Source of the DNA: CAJBLF01 sp041679065
Lineage (GTDB): Bacteria; Patescibacteriota; Gracilibacteria; Absconditabacterales; Absconditicoccaceae
DNA length: 22,233 nucleotides
NCBI GenBank assembly: GCA_041679065.1
Contig: JBBABI010000012.1
Location: 1 to 22,233 of the forward strand
Reading direction: 5' to 3'
A model generated the notes under the pieces. It did no database searches. It was not told the origin of the DNA and worked only from the letters and a program-made list of their open reading frames with translations. Shown here in pieces: positions 9,053 to 19,346 of this stretch; within the stretch, counting starts at the first letter, position 1; each line of letters opens with the position of its first letter. The position numbers and the translations under genes are program-made.

Positions 9053-9182
9053 TGTGTCCCTTTGCAAAGGGAAGGGTCCCGCTAGCGGGTAGGGATTTTC
9101 TTCTCGCAAAAAAAATCCTCCACCACTTCGTGGTCCCTCCCGGTGGTCCGGGACAGGCTCTCCTTTGAAAAAGGAGGACAGA
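9053..9182. repeat. Nested multi-hairpin element upstream of the PBP gene
   Basis: GC-rich compared with its surroundings. The left half holds CCCTTTGCAAAGGG and CCCGCTAGCGGG. The right half holds CCACTTCGTGG, CCGGTGGTCCGG and CTCCTTTGAAAAAGGAG. The halves are joined by complementary strings (GGGATTTT / AAAAATCC) and closed by TGTCC / GGACA. It would fold as a multi-branched hairpin in the divergent gap between pilin-like copy 2 and the PBP gene. Its right end supplies an AGGAGGA string seven bases before ATG 9186. Confidence 0.75.
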
Positions 9183-9221
9183 ATTATGACAATTGAAATA
9201 AATTTTTCTGTTTGAAAAGAA

Positions 9222-11693
9222 ATGACGAATACTTATATATCAACGTACAGCATATTTATTTTTTGTGTTTCTATGCTCAGATATTCCAAGCGTCAGGATT
9301 TCGATGAGAAGCTTCAGCATCTTTTGAGGCACACTCGTTTGTTTAGAAATATCACTATCAATAAGGAAGTATATCTCCTTGCGTTTTTTTGCTTTCTTTT
9401 TTTTGTCCTGATTCTCAGGCTTTTTTTTCTCCAAGTAGTTAATCATACCTATTATGATAAACTCCTGAACCAGCAACAGGTAAGCGAAACTTCTCTGCAA
9501 GCCAAGAGAGGGAATATCTTTGCTGATGATAAGGCCAGCAAACATATTCAGCTTACCGACAATATCTCTTTGTACAATGTGTATGTGGATCCGAAATTTG
9601 TCCGAGATAAGTGAACGTTTATCGATATCATTACCCCAGTAATCTATAAACACTTGTGTGTGCTCTATGGTATGCAGGAAGTAACGTCATTGGATTGTGT
9701 CAAAAATGTAGAAATATTTACTCATAAACAGATATTGCCAGTAGCGCCACAGTTTTTCTATTATGGCAGCGGTATCATCTCTTCTGGATACACTACCTAT
9801 GATTGGACTGGATATAATTTCCAAGTTGATCAAGTCCTTACCTGATTTACCAAGAATATAGCTTACGGGCTTATCAAAGCAGAATTGGATCAGATTATTT
9901 ATATCTGAATCAAACCTAAGAATTATCTCGGATTCTTTGCTAATACTGATTTTCTGGGCGAACTACAAAAACTCAATCTAAGATATGTAGATATTCAATC
10001 CCAAAATTATATATATATCCTCCCTGATGCTATAAGCAATGCAGCTAAGGAATGATTGCCCCTCAAAAGGCTTCTTGATAAATATGGCTATCTAGCAAAT
10101 ATTCCTGATATAGATAAAGTATTCTCACAACAGGAAAATAGGTATGTGAAGCTAATTTCCAATGCTAATCCTGAGATTGCACAGATGATCAATGATTTGA
10201 AAAATAAGTATTATAAAACCCAATCTCGTGATAAAATTCCTCTTTTGCACGGGCTATGATTGGAAACATATACCAGGAGGTATTATCAGTATGGTTCATT
10301 TTTGTCCAATGTTTTGGGATTTGTCGATAAAAATGGCGCTGCCTATTATGGCCTGGAACAATATTTTGATAATATTCTGCGTGGCAAGGATGGGAAGATA
10401 GTCTGACGTGCTTCTGCTTGGATCTGACCTGTGGGAGCAAATGAATTTGAAATTGATCCTGTCTTGGATGGGAATGATATTTATCTCACTATAGATGTCG
10501 GCATCCAGAAAGAAATAGAATCTATTATCAAACCTTATTATGATTCACTTAAGGCTGATTCTATCAGTGTCTTGATCTATGATCCCAATAATGGTCAAAT
10601 CAAAGCTTCTGCAAACTTTCCTTCCTATAATCCCAATAATTATAATGATATTTTTCAACTTATGCCACTTGGTCCCGCGTATGGTGTGATGGTTGATGAT
10701 CTGAGCTATATAGAATTACCTGTCTATATTTTTACATGATGAACATATAAGGTTGCAACTACGAGTGAGAGGCAAGATGTTGTGCTTCAGAAATATATTG
10801 CCAAAAATGTGTATGGATCTGAGGCGTTAATTGACAAGAATATCTCCTTGTCGTACGAGCCGGGAAGTGTTTTCAAGGCGTTTACTGTAGCTATAGGGCT
10901 GGATACGGATGAGATCAGATTTTATGATCCGTATACTGATCCTAATAAGGTACAGGTAGGACAATTCCGGATCAAGAATGCTGACCCAAAATATTGTTGA
11001 GGTGATCGGAATTTTCTTCATGCATTCGTATTTTCTTGTAACGTGGGAATGGTTAGGATAGCTCAGAGGATCGGTAAAGAAAGTTTTTACAATTATCTGG
11101 AAAAATTGAATTTCTGAAAAATGTCGAATATAGAACTAGCGAATGAAGATGGGTGATTCGTAGAAGGTGTGACTTCTGTGTCTGATGCAAGATTTTTTAA
11201 TAATACTTTTGGTCAGTGACTTTTGGTGACTCCCCTGCAATTAGCTGCTTGATATGGCGCTTTGCTCAATGGATGATATTATATTCAGCCGACGATCATC
11301 AAGTGAATCTATGATAAAAAGACAAATACGTATCATGAGAATCCAAAAAAAATCCTAAAACAGATTTTCAGGCCTGAAACAAGTGAGGCGCTTAAAACAG
11401 CACTATTTGATGTCATAGATCAAAATGCAGAATTAAAATATGCGAAAATATCATGATATAATCTCTGAGGTAAAAGTTGAACATCACAGATCTCGTATAA
11501 GGGGAAATATATGCAGGGTATCTGATGGACGAATGGATCGTTTATCGGTGTCATCACGAGAGATAATCCTCAATATGTGGTAGTGATCCAGGTTCGTCGT
11601 CCTAGGTCAAATATCTGGTGATGATTTACTGCAGGACAAATCTTCGGCGATATCGCGAGGTTCCTTTTGAGTTATTCGATGATAGAGGAATAG
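9222..11693 (+). CDS. Class B penicillin-binding protein (FtsI/PBP2-type transpeptidase)
   Basis: D,D-transpeptidase that cross-links peptidoglycan at the septum or side wall. It has 823 residues, a single membrane anchor at about 50-72 after a basic N-terminus, a long pedobox/dimerisation region and the C-terminal transpeptidase domain. Active-site motifs are all present: SVFK with nucleophile Ser549 and Lys552, SCN at 605-607, and KSGT at 751-754, whose glycine is a TGA codon. The third motif is KSGT, as in many FtsI/PBP2, rather than KTG. Standard translation would break it into many pieces. Start choice is uncertain: ATG 9222 is used; ATG 9186 is in frame under this code and has AGGAGGA seven bases upstream, but that string belongs to a repeat and no other gene here has one; ATG 9273 would also give a normal N-terminus. 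Confidence 0.92.
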
Positions 11694-11695
11694 TC

Positions 11696-11829
11696 GCAGA
11701 TTGCCGCACAGCCCCGGGTCCTCCGGGACGCCACAGGTTGCCACAGATTGTTTTTTTAATCTTTTTTTAAAAAATATAAATTAACAACTTGAGGCCATAT
11801 GAGGCCACCTGAGGCTATCTGTGGCTATG
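11696..11829. repeat. Inverted 10-mer word element between the PBP gene and ybaB
   Basis: Right arm is four exact 10-base steps: TGAGGCCATA, TGAGGCCACC, TGAGGCTATC, TGTGGCTATG (11790-11829). Left arm has complementary words GGACGCCACA and GGTTGCCACA (11726-11745), preceded by a further CAGATTGCCGCACAG and an internal CCCGGGTCC/TCCGGGA hairpin. The core is a T-run and A-run. It may end PBP transcription. Confidence 0.75.
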
Positions 11830-11911
11830 TACATATAAAAGATTGAAATCTGTATCGGTTTATGTAATAAGATGACAAGAAGTTAATTTTTATATTTTGA
11901 TAATAAGAAAA

Positions 11912-12277
11912 ATGTTCTGAAAAATTGGTGAAATGAAAAAGATGTATGATAAGTACAAGACCCTGCAGAAGGCGCTGAAAAATTTAGTGATCAGAGGAAA
12001 GGAAGGTAAATTTACTGGCGAAGATGGCACTGAACAAGATGCAGTTATTGTTGATATCAGTGGTGAAATGAAATTAAGAGATTTAAAAATTCAGGATATG
12101 GATCTTTTGCAACCAAATAAAAAAGAACATCTTGAAAAAATCATCATTGCCTGTTTTCAGAAAGCTCAGACTAAAGCTCAAGAAATCGCAGCAGAAAAAA
12201 CCAAGGAAGTCCTTGGCTTCGATCCTTCTGATATGGCGAATATGATGGGAAGTGGAGGAATGCCTGGAATGAATTAA
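11912..12277 (+). CDS. ybaB: YbaB/EbfC-family nucleoid-associated protein
   Basis: Small dimeric DNA-binding protein of the YbaB/EbfC family, usually co-located with recombination or replication genes. It has 121 residues, close to the family's normal length. It starts MFGKIGEMKKMYDKYK, where the third codon is TGA (Gly); without recoding the start would be misplaced to a later Met. It has the expected N-terminal helix, central strands (GKFTGEDG, AVIVDISGEMKLRDLKI), a long C-terminal helix rich in Lys/Glu, and a Met/Gly-rich tail (MANMMGSGGMPGM). It lies 218 bases after the PBP gene with a repeat element between and is probably transcribed separately. It converges on the giant gene at 12351. 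Confidence 0.9.
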
Positions 12278-12279
12278 AA

Positions 12280-12366
12280 AATAGTTAATAGTGAATAGTG
12301 TTGGAGTTTTTTTTCTGTATAAAAAATTCGACGTTTTTCACTGTTAGTTGTTAGTTATTCACTATT
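12280..12366. repeat. Inverted 7-mer word element between ybaB and the giant gene
   Basis: Left arm AATAGTT, AATAGTG, AATAGTG (12280-12300). Right arm CACTGTT, AGTTGTT, AGTTATT, CACTATT (12339-12366). Core is T8, CTGTATA, then A-run (12307-12327). The arms are complementary and can fold as a long hairpin at the convergence of ybaB and the minus-strand giant gene, so a bidirectional terminator is plausible. The right arm supplies the last codons and the TAA of the giant gene. Confidence 0.8.
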
Positions 12367-15300
12367 TTCCCTTTCATCTTCTCTGCTCTGAGATATTTGA
12401 TGATGATTTTCATGGATTTGTATTCGATGGTGTTCAAAGCATTTTTGCAGGTGTCTATGATATTATCCAGACGATCAAGCGCCTGATATTTATTTCAGTT
12501 TTCTCTGGTGAATCTGTCTACGAATTGATGTGTCATCTCAAAGAGCATGGTTCCTGCTTTCGCTTCTTGTTTATAATCATTCGTTGCCGTGCTCTCCCCT
12601 CTCTGTATTTCCTGAGTAATAAACTTTTGCGCTTGGGGCGAAGAAAGATTTCCGTCTTTGATAGGACTATATCGATAGGCATTCAGAAGATTTTGGAGGT
12701 GGGTGTAATGAGTCAAGTGAACCTCTTTTTTGAGTGTAATGTTCAATAGGTCTTCGAGACTGCCATTGAACATGTTCGCAAGGACGGCGTCTATCTCATC
12801 TTTGTTTCACGTATTCAAGACTTTGGTTATTTCTTCTAATGATGCTTCCAATTCTTTCTCTATCTTTTCCTCTTGTTCATTTCTGATTGTTTCTAACTCT
12901 TCAAGCGACGGACGATCGTTTTCGCTGCCATGAGGCGTACCATCTACGATGATGATCTGATTTTTTCCTTTTTCATCAGGAAAGATAGCATAAGCGACGC
13001 CATGAGCATCAGTGGTATTTACTGTAGATCATCTGGACATAAATCCGCTTATCACTCATGAAATAAATCCTGCTTTTCTTAGCAGAACTGCGCTAATAGT
13101 AGCAAAGTCAGCGCAAACTCCTGCTCGTTTCTTTTCTTCCACGTCTAAGGCTAATTCCGACTTCTTCTCTTTGAGTTCATCGATTCTTTTTTTGCAGACA
13201 TATATTTTTTCATCGATTGATTTCTTGGATTTGAGATTTGCAACTTCCTTATTGTTTTCATCATAGAAACTATGTTTGCGGACGTATTGTTCAATTTTTA
13301 TGAGCTTCTTTTTGGGAGCATCATTTTTTATGCTGTCAAGAAATAGCAGTTCCTCCTCATCAGGCTGTGCTATGTGATCAAGCAAAACAGTATTTTTCTT
13401 TCAGAATTTTTTATCTTCTTCTCCATACATACTGATAAATCTTTTCTTGAAGATATCATAGTCCTTGGTCGAAATATCTGCAATCTTTGGAGGTAATATT
13501 GATTGCTCGATAGAATACACGATCTCTTTGATGTTTCTGCTTTCTATAATGACAGTTGATTCATTGAGCGCGTTTGTAGAGACGGGAATATCAATTTCTT
13601 TGCCATCTTCGGTAATGCCTTTCACCCTTTCTGGAATAATATTCGCGTCGATGGGTTTAGCTAATATTATTGATGTATTGTATTTGATCTTGGGTATATT
13701 GATGGTGGTCGTTTTCTGAGGCCCGGAAATATGCACATCGATAGGGAAATATACTTTCTTTCGCATTCATTGCTCATCGCACGAGGAGAATATTCATCTG
13801 GAAATGATATCATCCAGCGTTCATCTAATCTGCAAAATCTCCTTCGATTCTGCTCCAGGATCTCATCACTCCATAGCATCATATCCCAGATCAGTCAGAT
13901 AATCTTCGGGCTTTATTTCCCTGTTTCCGCCTCATTCGCCACCGTTTCTCTGTATCCCTCTATACCATGAATTCTCTTTTTTTTCTTCGATAAATGCTTC
14001 CGGAAATATCCTTCTACAGATCTCTTCAGCCAGGATTTTTTCATTCTTATCTTTCTTGGCTGGAAGCGTATCGATAAAAAGTTGAGGCAGTTGTTTGATT
14101 GTCTTGTTGAGAAAGGAAAGAAATCAACCTGACTGCTGGATGGATGTTTTGAGCTTCTGAACTCTGGTTTTTTTGAGTTCGTCTTTGAGCTCGGATTCTT
14201 CGGCGAGATAGTTCTCTATTTTCTCTTTGTATGATGCAAGGTCTCCTGGTCTTTCGTTGAGTGGCACGCAGAGATTAAGGAGGTCAAGCTTCTTTTGTTC
14301 TTCTTCTGTCAGCGGAATAACTATTCATTCCGTGTTGATGACCAGCTTTTGAAATGTATTATCTTTTTTTCAGATAAACATCGTCTGGCCGTTATGTTCT
14401 CGAGGTCAGTAGATCTTGTCATATTTATCTGATATTCTTATTCCTTCCCTGTTTTTTATATAAAACTTTTTGGGGTTCATATTGGCTCCAAAAAACCATG
14501 TGCTTTTTGACGGCTCTATTTTAGAAAATGTTGTTCGTGATTTTCATTCCGTTTCGTTTCGATCTTTATCTATGCCATAGCATTTATTTCCTTTTTTTGC
14601 TATCCAGAGATAAGGAGAATTTCTATCACCTTGATATTGGATCGTTCCGTATGGTCATATTTTATCTGGGAAGCAATCAATAGAATTCTTTCTATTAAGA
14701 TAATTGCCCGCTATTTCATCTGTTTTAAATACAAGATTATTATCAATTATATTTATGTCTCTTATGTCTGTATAAGGTCATTCTTTCCCTAATTGATGAT
14801 TGATATAATCACTACGTCATTCTCTTGTGATTGCCAATCGTTTCCCATCGAATTCCATAAAATATTTTATCGTTACTCATGGATGGAAACGAAACTGCTC
14901 ATTTCATTTTTCATCTATCACCATCCATTTTCATCATTTTTTTGCTGTGAAAAAGAGCTTTCCGCCAACTTCTATATAATCTCCTATCTCGTCGTATCAT
15001 TCGGAAATAATATTTAGATTTTCATCCACTATATATCGTATATTGAATGTGTTCACTTCAAACACCATTTCTCCACCTATTATTTTGGGTGTTTTTATAC
15101 CATGGAATTTATTTAAATTCGTCGTTTTTTCCACCACCACTTTCTCTGATGATTTTTTTATGGTAGAATCATTGACCACTCGTTTATCAAAATCATTGCC
15201 CATCTTTCCGACAAATATTTTCTTGCCATTGTGTTCTCGAGGGCCGTAAAGTTTGTCATATCCGTCTATAATCCTTATCCCTGCTTTGTTTGGTATATAT

Positions 15301-17126
15301 AATTTTCACGTATTCATGTCTTCATGTATTTCGAAGGCTTTTATAAATCAGATTATGTCTCTTGCACTTCCCTCTGTTTCATTTCGGTTCTTATCTATAC
15401 CATAGTCCTTCGTGCCTTTCATTGCTCGCCATGTATAGCGAGTATCTCTTACGCCACTTAGATGGCGGACCATATCATATGGTCACATCTGATCGATGGA
15501 TCAATGAGAATTTTTTTTGTTGAGATACTGTTTTTTAGAGCCTAAATCTTTTCCCACTGTTGTTATGAAGACGAGCTCATTATCAACTACATGTATATCT
15601 GATATACTGCTGTATGGTCATTCTCTCTCTGGTCAATTTTGATGAATGATATAATCACTATCTCATTCTTTTACAACTATCAATCGCTTTCCATTGAATT
15701 CTATGATTCCTTTTATTGTGCTTCCATTCATTAAAGTCACTTCCTTCGTTCAATCTTCAGCAATTACACTCCAAAATGGTCATTCTCTTGCCGTGAAATA
15801 GAGCTTCCCACCAACCTCTATATAATCACCTATTTCATCATAATGATCTCAAATTATATTATCAAATTCTTCATCCGTCATGACTCGTTTATCTATTTCA
15901 TCCGATAATGCCTTAAAAAAAACCTTTCCATGTATCACTTTGGGTGGTCACACCTGCTGGATAAATGTTGGTTCGTGTATGACTTTTTCCAAAACAGCTT
16001 CATTTTGATTTCATATCTTTTCTATTTCCTCATTTTTTATCTCTTCCACTTTGTATATTCATTCTTTCTTATCGTACACAAGCTGGACGATTTTCTTTCG
16101 ATCTTTACCGAATTTGCTCGCCAACACCTGTTCCATCTCAGCTTTATTTTGTTTCTCTGCGAGATAGTTCTTGCTATGGAAGATCATGCCAAGCGGTTTA
16201 TAGATGGCATCTTTTATATGTTTCTGGATTTGTTCGGCGACCTTTATTTCATCATAAGTGAAATTACCAATATTCGTTTTGATGGCGTTGATGATATCGT
16301 TGACCATTTGCGGTGCTATGAATTCATCAGATTGGATCTGCGTCAGCTGTTTTTTTATTCCTATTTTTTTGAGAAAACTCAAAACCTTTTTCTCGTGACT
16401 GTAATAATAATTTTCTTTGGCAGGAGAAATTTTTTTGACTACAGCGTCATAGACGGCTTCCACGACTCTCGTCTTGTAATATTTTCCTGAATTTTCTACG
16501 TTTTGAAATAGCCCTTCAGCCAGCCTTTCTCCTGTCGTTCTTGGATCATTTGGATGTTCTGATGTAAATTCTTGAATCCTCAGATATTGGCTGTAGATAT
16601 CATCCATTTCATCGAAGAGTTTGGAAGCAATGGGAGATCAGATGGATCTTTTTAATCGTTCTTTGACTCATTTACCACCGGCGTCCATCATGTGCCTATA
16701 AAGTTCGTCAATTCCCAATCCTCTCATAAAATCATCTCATCTTAGTTTTTGTTTTTTTTTATTGAAAATTTCTTCCATTTGTTTTATTATTTCAGGGTGT
16801 TTTGCTCGGAAATTCTCATTTTTTATGTTTTCCAAATGTTCATTTGGTGTGAATTTGAGTTCCTTACTTAATTTAAGTCAATCTTCTACGCTATGTTCAA
16901 AAAGACTTCTGAGTAGTAAGCTACGATCGCTGTAATCCTTATATTTTTTTGTAGTATCAAATGCTTTGATATCTTCAAACAATTTCTTTTTTCTTTGGGC
17001 AAGAAGTTCTAGATCTGGTGCATTGAAATTGTTTGCAAGCTCTTTCTTTTCTCCATCAGATAAATTGCCAAGCAGTCAGCCGGTATTCAGCGTATTGATT
17101 CATGGTTTCATGGTTGCAATGGTCAT
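12351..17126 (-). CDS. Giant protein with two WG-like repeat units and a transglutaminase-like domain
   Basis: One uninterrupted 1591-residue frame when TGA is Gly; about 30 TGA codons otherwise shatter it. I do not recognise an orthologue. Layout: a charged helical N-terminal region (about 1-390) with no signal peptide or membrane helix. Next come two tandem units of about 280 residues (from about 394 and 678), each with a strand-rich core like WG repeats (YDEIGDYIEVGGKL, FDGKRL or FNGKRL, GIDK-RNETEG, GPREHNG). A Lys/Glu-rich linker and a beta-rich segment follow (about 1120-1240). The transglutaminase-like domain has Cys1338 (GVCADFATISAVLLRKAG), His1375 (DAHGVAYA) and Asp1395 (IIVDGTP) in the order and spacing of a catalytic triad, and a helical tail closes the protein. 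Possible role: cytoplasmic protein cross-linking or peptidase activity. The start is ATG 17126 with no ribosome site; internal Met codons are possible alternatives. Confidence 0.85.
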
Positions 17127-17129
17127 GTT

Positions 17130-17266
17130 CGTGAATGCAGAGTGTAAAATGCAGAATGTAGAATTTATTTTTGTGTCTAGTGTCATGTTACCCCGGCATA
17201 CCGAGGGCAAACTAGTGACGCGACTTATTTATTTACTCGTTACTCGTCACTCGTTGCTCGTAACTG
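17130..17266. repeat. Word-repeat element between kef and the giant gene
   Basis: Right part is five 7-mers, TTTACTC, GTTACTC, GTCACTC, GTTGCTC, GTAACTG (17232-17266). Left part has degenerate GAATGCAGA/GTGTAAAAT/GCAGAATGTAGAAT words and GTGTCTAGTGTCATG. A short GC-rich middle (CCCCGGCATACCGAGGG) lies between. AGTGACG near 17215 is complementary to the 7-mer words, so pairing of the halves is partial. It fills the 143-base gap. Confidence 0.65.
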
Positions 17267-17269
17267 TTT

Positions 17270-18994
17270 TTAGTTCATCTTCCCCTGCAGCGCTTCGATC
17301 ATGAGATCCTGGTGCCTGTTTTTGAGTTCGTGCATCTGTGATTTCTTGTTTTGAAGGAATTTATTGATATCAAATCCATATTCTTCCAGCATGAGCGATG
17401 TATGATATGCTCATATATAATGCGGTAAAATTACGTAATCTGCGCCCTCTTCATATAATTTAATGGATTCCTGGACGTGGTTGGAAACGAGAATAGTGAT
17501 AAGATGAGGATTATTTGTTTTCATGGTTTTGAGAAGCACCATATTTTCGTCAAATCCTTTGATAGTGCTTATGATCATCCTACTATTTTTGACATTCAAT
17601 TCTTCTAAGAAATCAATATCTCATGCGTCGCCGTAAATGCAAGGTATTTTTTTGCTTTTGAGATGCGATATGATGGATGGACGTTCATCGATGACAAGAA
17701 TTTTTTCATTCTTTTTGGATAAACTTTCGTAGAGGTTGCTTCCAAATTTTCCGTAACCAAATACCACGATGTCATACACATCCTGATTGATCTTCTGGTA
17801 TTCCTTATTCCATTTCCCAGGAATTCGTTTCAACAAAGGTTTGATGATATGATAGATATTTTCTCCATAGAGAATAAAATAACTGGATGCAGCTATACTG
17901 ATAAGACCGATAACAGTAATCATGGAAAGTATATTTGGATCTTTGATATGTCCAAGCGTTATTCCCATTCCGATGAGAAGGAAAGAAAATTCACTCATCT
18001 GTCCCAGTGATGATCCAGCGAGGAAATTATTTTTTTTAGTATGCCCCATGAGACCTAGAATTATCATGGTGATACATGGTTTGATGATGAGAATAAAGAG
18101 GCTGAATATGAGAATTTGTGGGAGAAATTTTACAATTCCCGTGAAATTGATCTGTGATCATAAAAGGACAAAAAACATGACGATAAAGAAATCTCTCAAT
18201 GGTTTGACTCTGCTGGTGATCTCGTATTTGAATGTTGAGTTTGATAAACAGATACCTGCGATAAGGGTACCGAACTCTATACCGAATCCGAGATAATAAA
18301 ATATTGATCCCAGGATGAGGCATCGTCCTATCGCGAATAAGAAGAGGAATTCTTGTGATTCTGCTATTTTCTGACTGATTTTTGGAATAATATATGTACT
18401 GAGAAAGTAGATACCTATCGCTAAACCGACAATTTTTGCCAAAAGTATTCATATTACAGGTAGTGCATTTCCTCATTGGAAATTGTTGTAGGTCGCTATA
18501 GCCAAGAATAAGAGCAAAACCAAAATATCTTGGACGATCAGAATTCCTATAGATAGTCTTCAAAATGTGCTTTCTGTCTGTTCTTTATCCGAGAGAAGTT
18601 TGAGGACGACGATAGTACTACTAAACGAGAATCCTACTCAGATATAGATAGCTGTCATAGGGTCACATCCTAATCCTCGTGCGATGATAAATCCTATGAT
18701 TGAAGTAATGAGTACTTGGAGAAATCATGCGACTAGCGAGCTTTTTCATAGGTCTTTGATGATTCTCGGATTAAGTTCTATTCCTACCATGAAGAGCAAG
18801 AAGCTGATTCCTATACTGGAAAATGATTGGAAAGCCGTATTGCCGTGCAGCAATGATGGTAAAAAAATACTGATGAGCGTACCAGCTATGATGTATCAGA
18901 TGATCATCGGTTGCTTAAAAAGCTTCATAATCCCCATACTTAGAAGGACGACGCCGATGATGACACTGAGTGAGATAAAGATTTGTTCTGACAT
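17270..18994 (-). CDS. Kef/CPA2-type cation:proton antiporter with TrkA-N domain
   Basis: Monovalent cation (K+ or Na+)/H+ exchange across the inner membrane. The 574-residue protein has about 12 hydrophobic helices in residues 1-385, with the family pattern FSSTIVVLKLL and a later GSSLGQMSEFSFLL. A cytoplasmic Rossmann domain has the nucleotide-binding loop GYGKFG at 413-418 and an acidic end of strand two (VIDERP). This is the KefB/KefC/YbaL arrangement, in which NAD(H) or another ligand gates transport. It ends soon after the Rossmann fold, with no TrkA-C domain. The start is ATG 18994. The leader directly upstream is a tandem array of GATTAGGA/GATTAAGTGGA words, leaving no recognisable ribosome site. 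Ion specificity is not readable. Confidence 0.92.
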
Positions 18995-19001
18995 AGGAAG
19001 A

Positions 19002-19093
19002 GATTAGGAGATTAAGAGGAGATTAGGAGATTAAGTGGAGATTAGGAGATTAAGTGGAGATTAAGTGGAGATTAGGAGATTAGGAGATTAGGA
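19002..19093. repeat. GATTAGGA / GATTAAGTGGA tandem array directly upstream of the kef start
   Basis: Ten units without gaps: 8-mers GATTAGGA and 11-mers GATTAAGTGGA (first one GATTAAGAGGA) in the order 8-11-8-11-8-11-11-8-8-8. It begins eight bases from the kef ATG, so the array must be inside the kef leader or promoter. Confidence 0.9.
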
Positions 19094-19102
19094 GATAGGT
19101 CT

Positions 19103-19228
19103 TTGAGCTATAAGCTTTATGCTTTAAGCTTTGAGCTATAAGCTTTATGCTTTAAGCTTTGAGCTATAAGCTTTGCGCTTTAAGCTTTATGCTATAAGCT
19201 TTGAGCTATAAGCTTTATGCTTTAAGCT
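19103..19228. repeat. 18-unit heptamer array NNNNGCT
   Basis: Eighteen consecutive 7-mers all ending GCT: TTGAGCT, ATAAGCT, TTATGCT, TTAAGCT and one TTGCGCT, mostly in a repeating order of four (28-base super-unit). Many AAGCTT strings are self-complementary, so the array can fold on itself. It is non-coding and lies between the kef leader and the promoter of the gene at 19347. Confidence 0.92.
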
Positions 19229-19290
19229 AATATCAATTATACTCCAAAATGCTCTATTTGTCAAATATTTGATTTATCCCTATAATTGTA

Positions 19291-19318
19291 TTGACTTGTT
19301 GTTTTGTATTGCTATATA
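19291..19318 (+). promoter_or_regulatory. Promoter of the gene at 19347
   Basis: TTGACT (19291-19296), 16 bases, TATATA (19313-19318), about 28 bases before the ATG. The -35 and spacing are the same as in the promoters of the pilin-like genes. Confidence 0.65.
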
Positions 19319-19346
19319 TGTGTCGTAAATTAAAAATAAAAATACA

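Noticed and set aside
15930..16490. Plus-strand open frame of 186 codons, Phe/Ile/Leu-rich
   Set aside because: It is antisense to the coding frame of the giant protein, which has repeat structure; the hydrophobicity arises from reading Lys/Glu/Asp codons backwards.
12351..17126. Region of many short ORFs resembling a decayed or non-coding stretch
   Set aside because: With TGA as Gly it is one continuous frame with repeated motifs and a plausible catalytic triad; the apparent stops are TGA only.
18036..18563. Minus-strand open frame of 175 codons, Arg/Tyr/His-rich
   Set aside because: Out of frame within the Kef antiporter gene, whose helices and Rossmann motif are clear.
19002..19228. Possible CRISPR array
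   Set aside because: Units are 7, 8 and 11 bases with no unique spacers and no cas genes.
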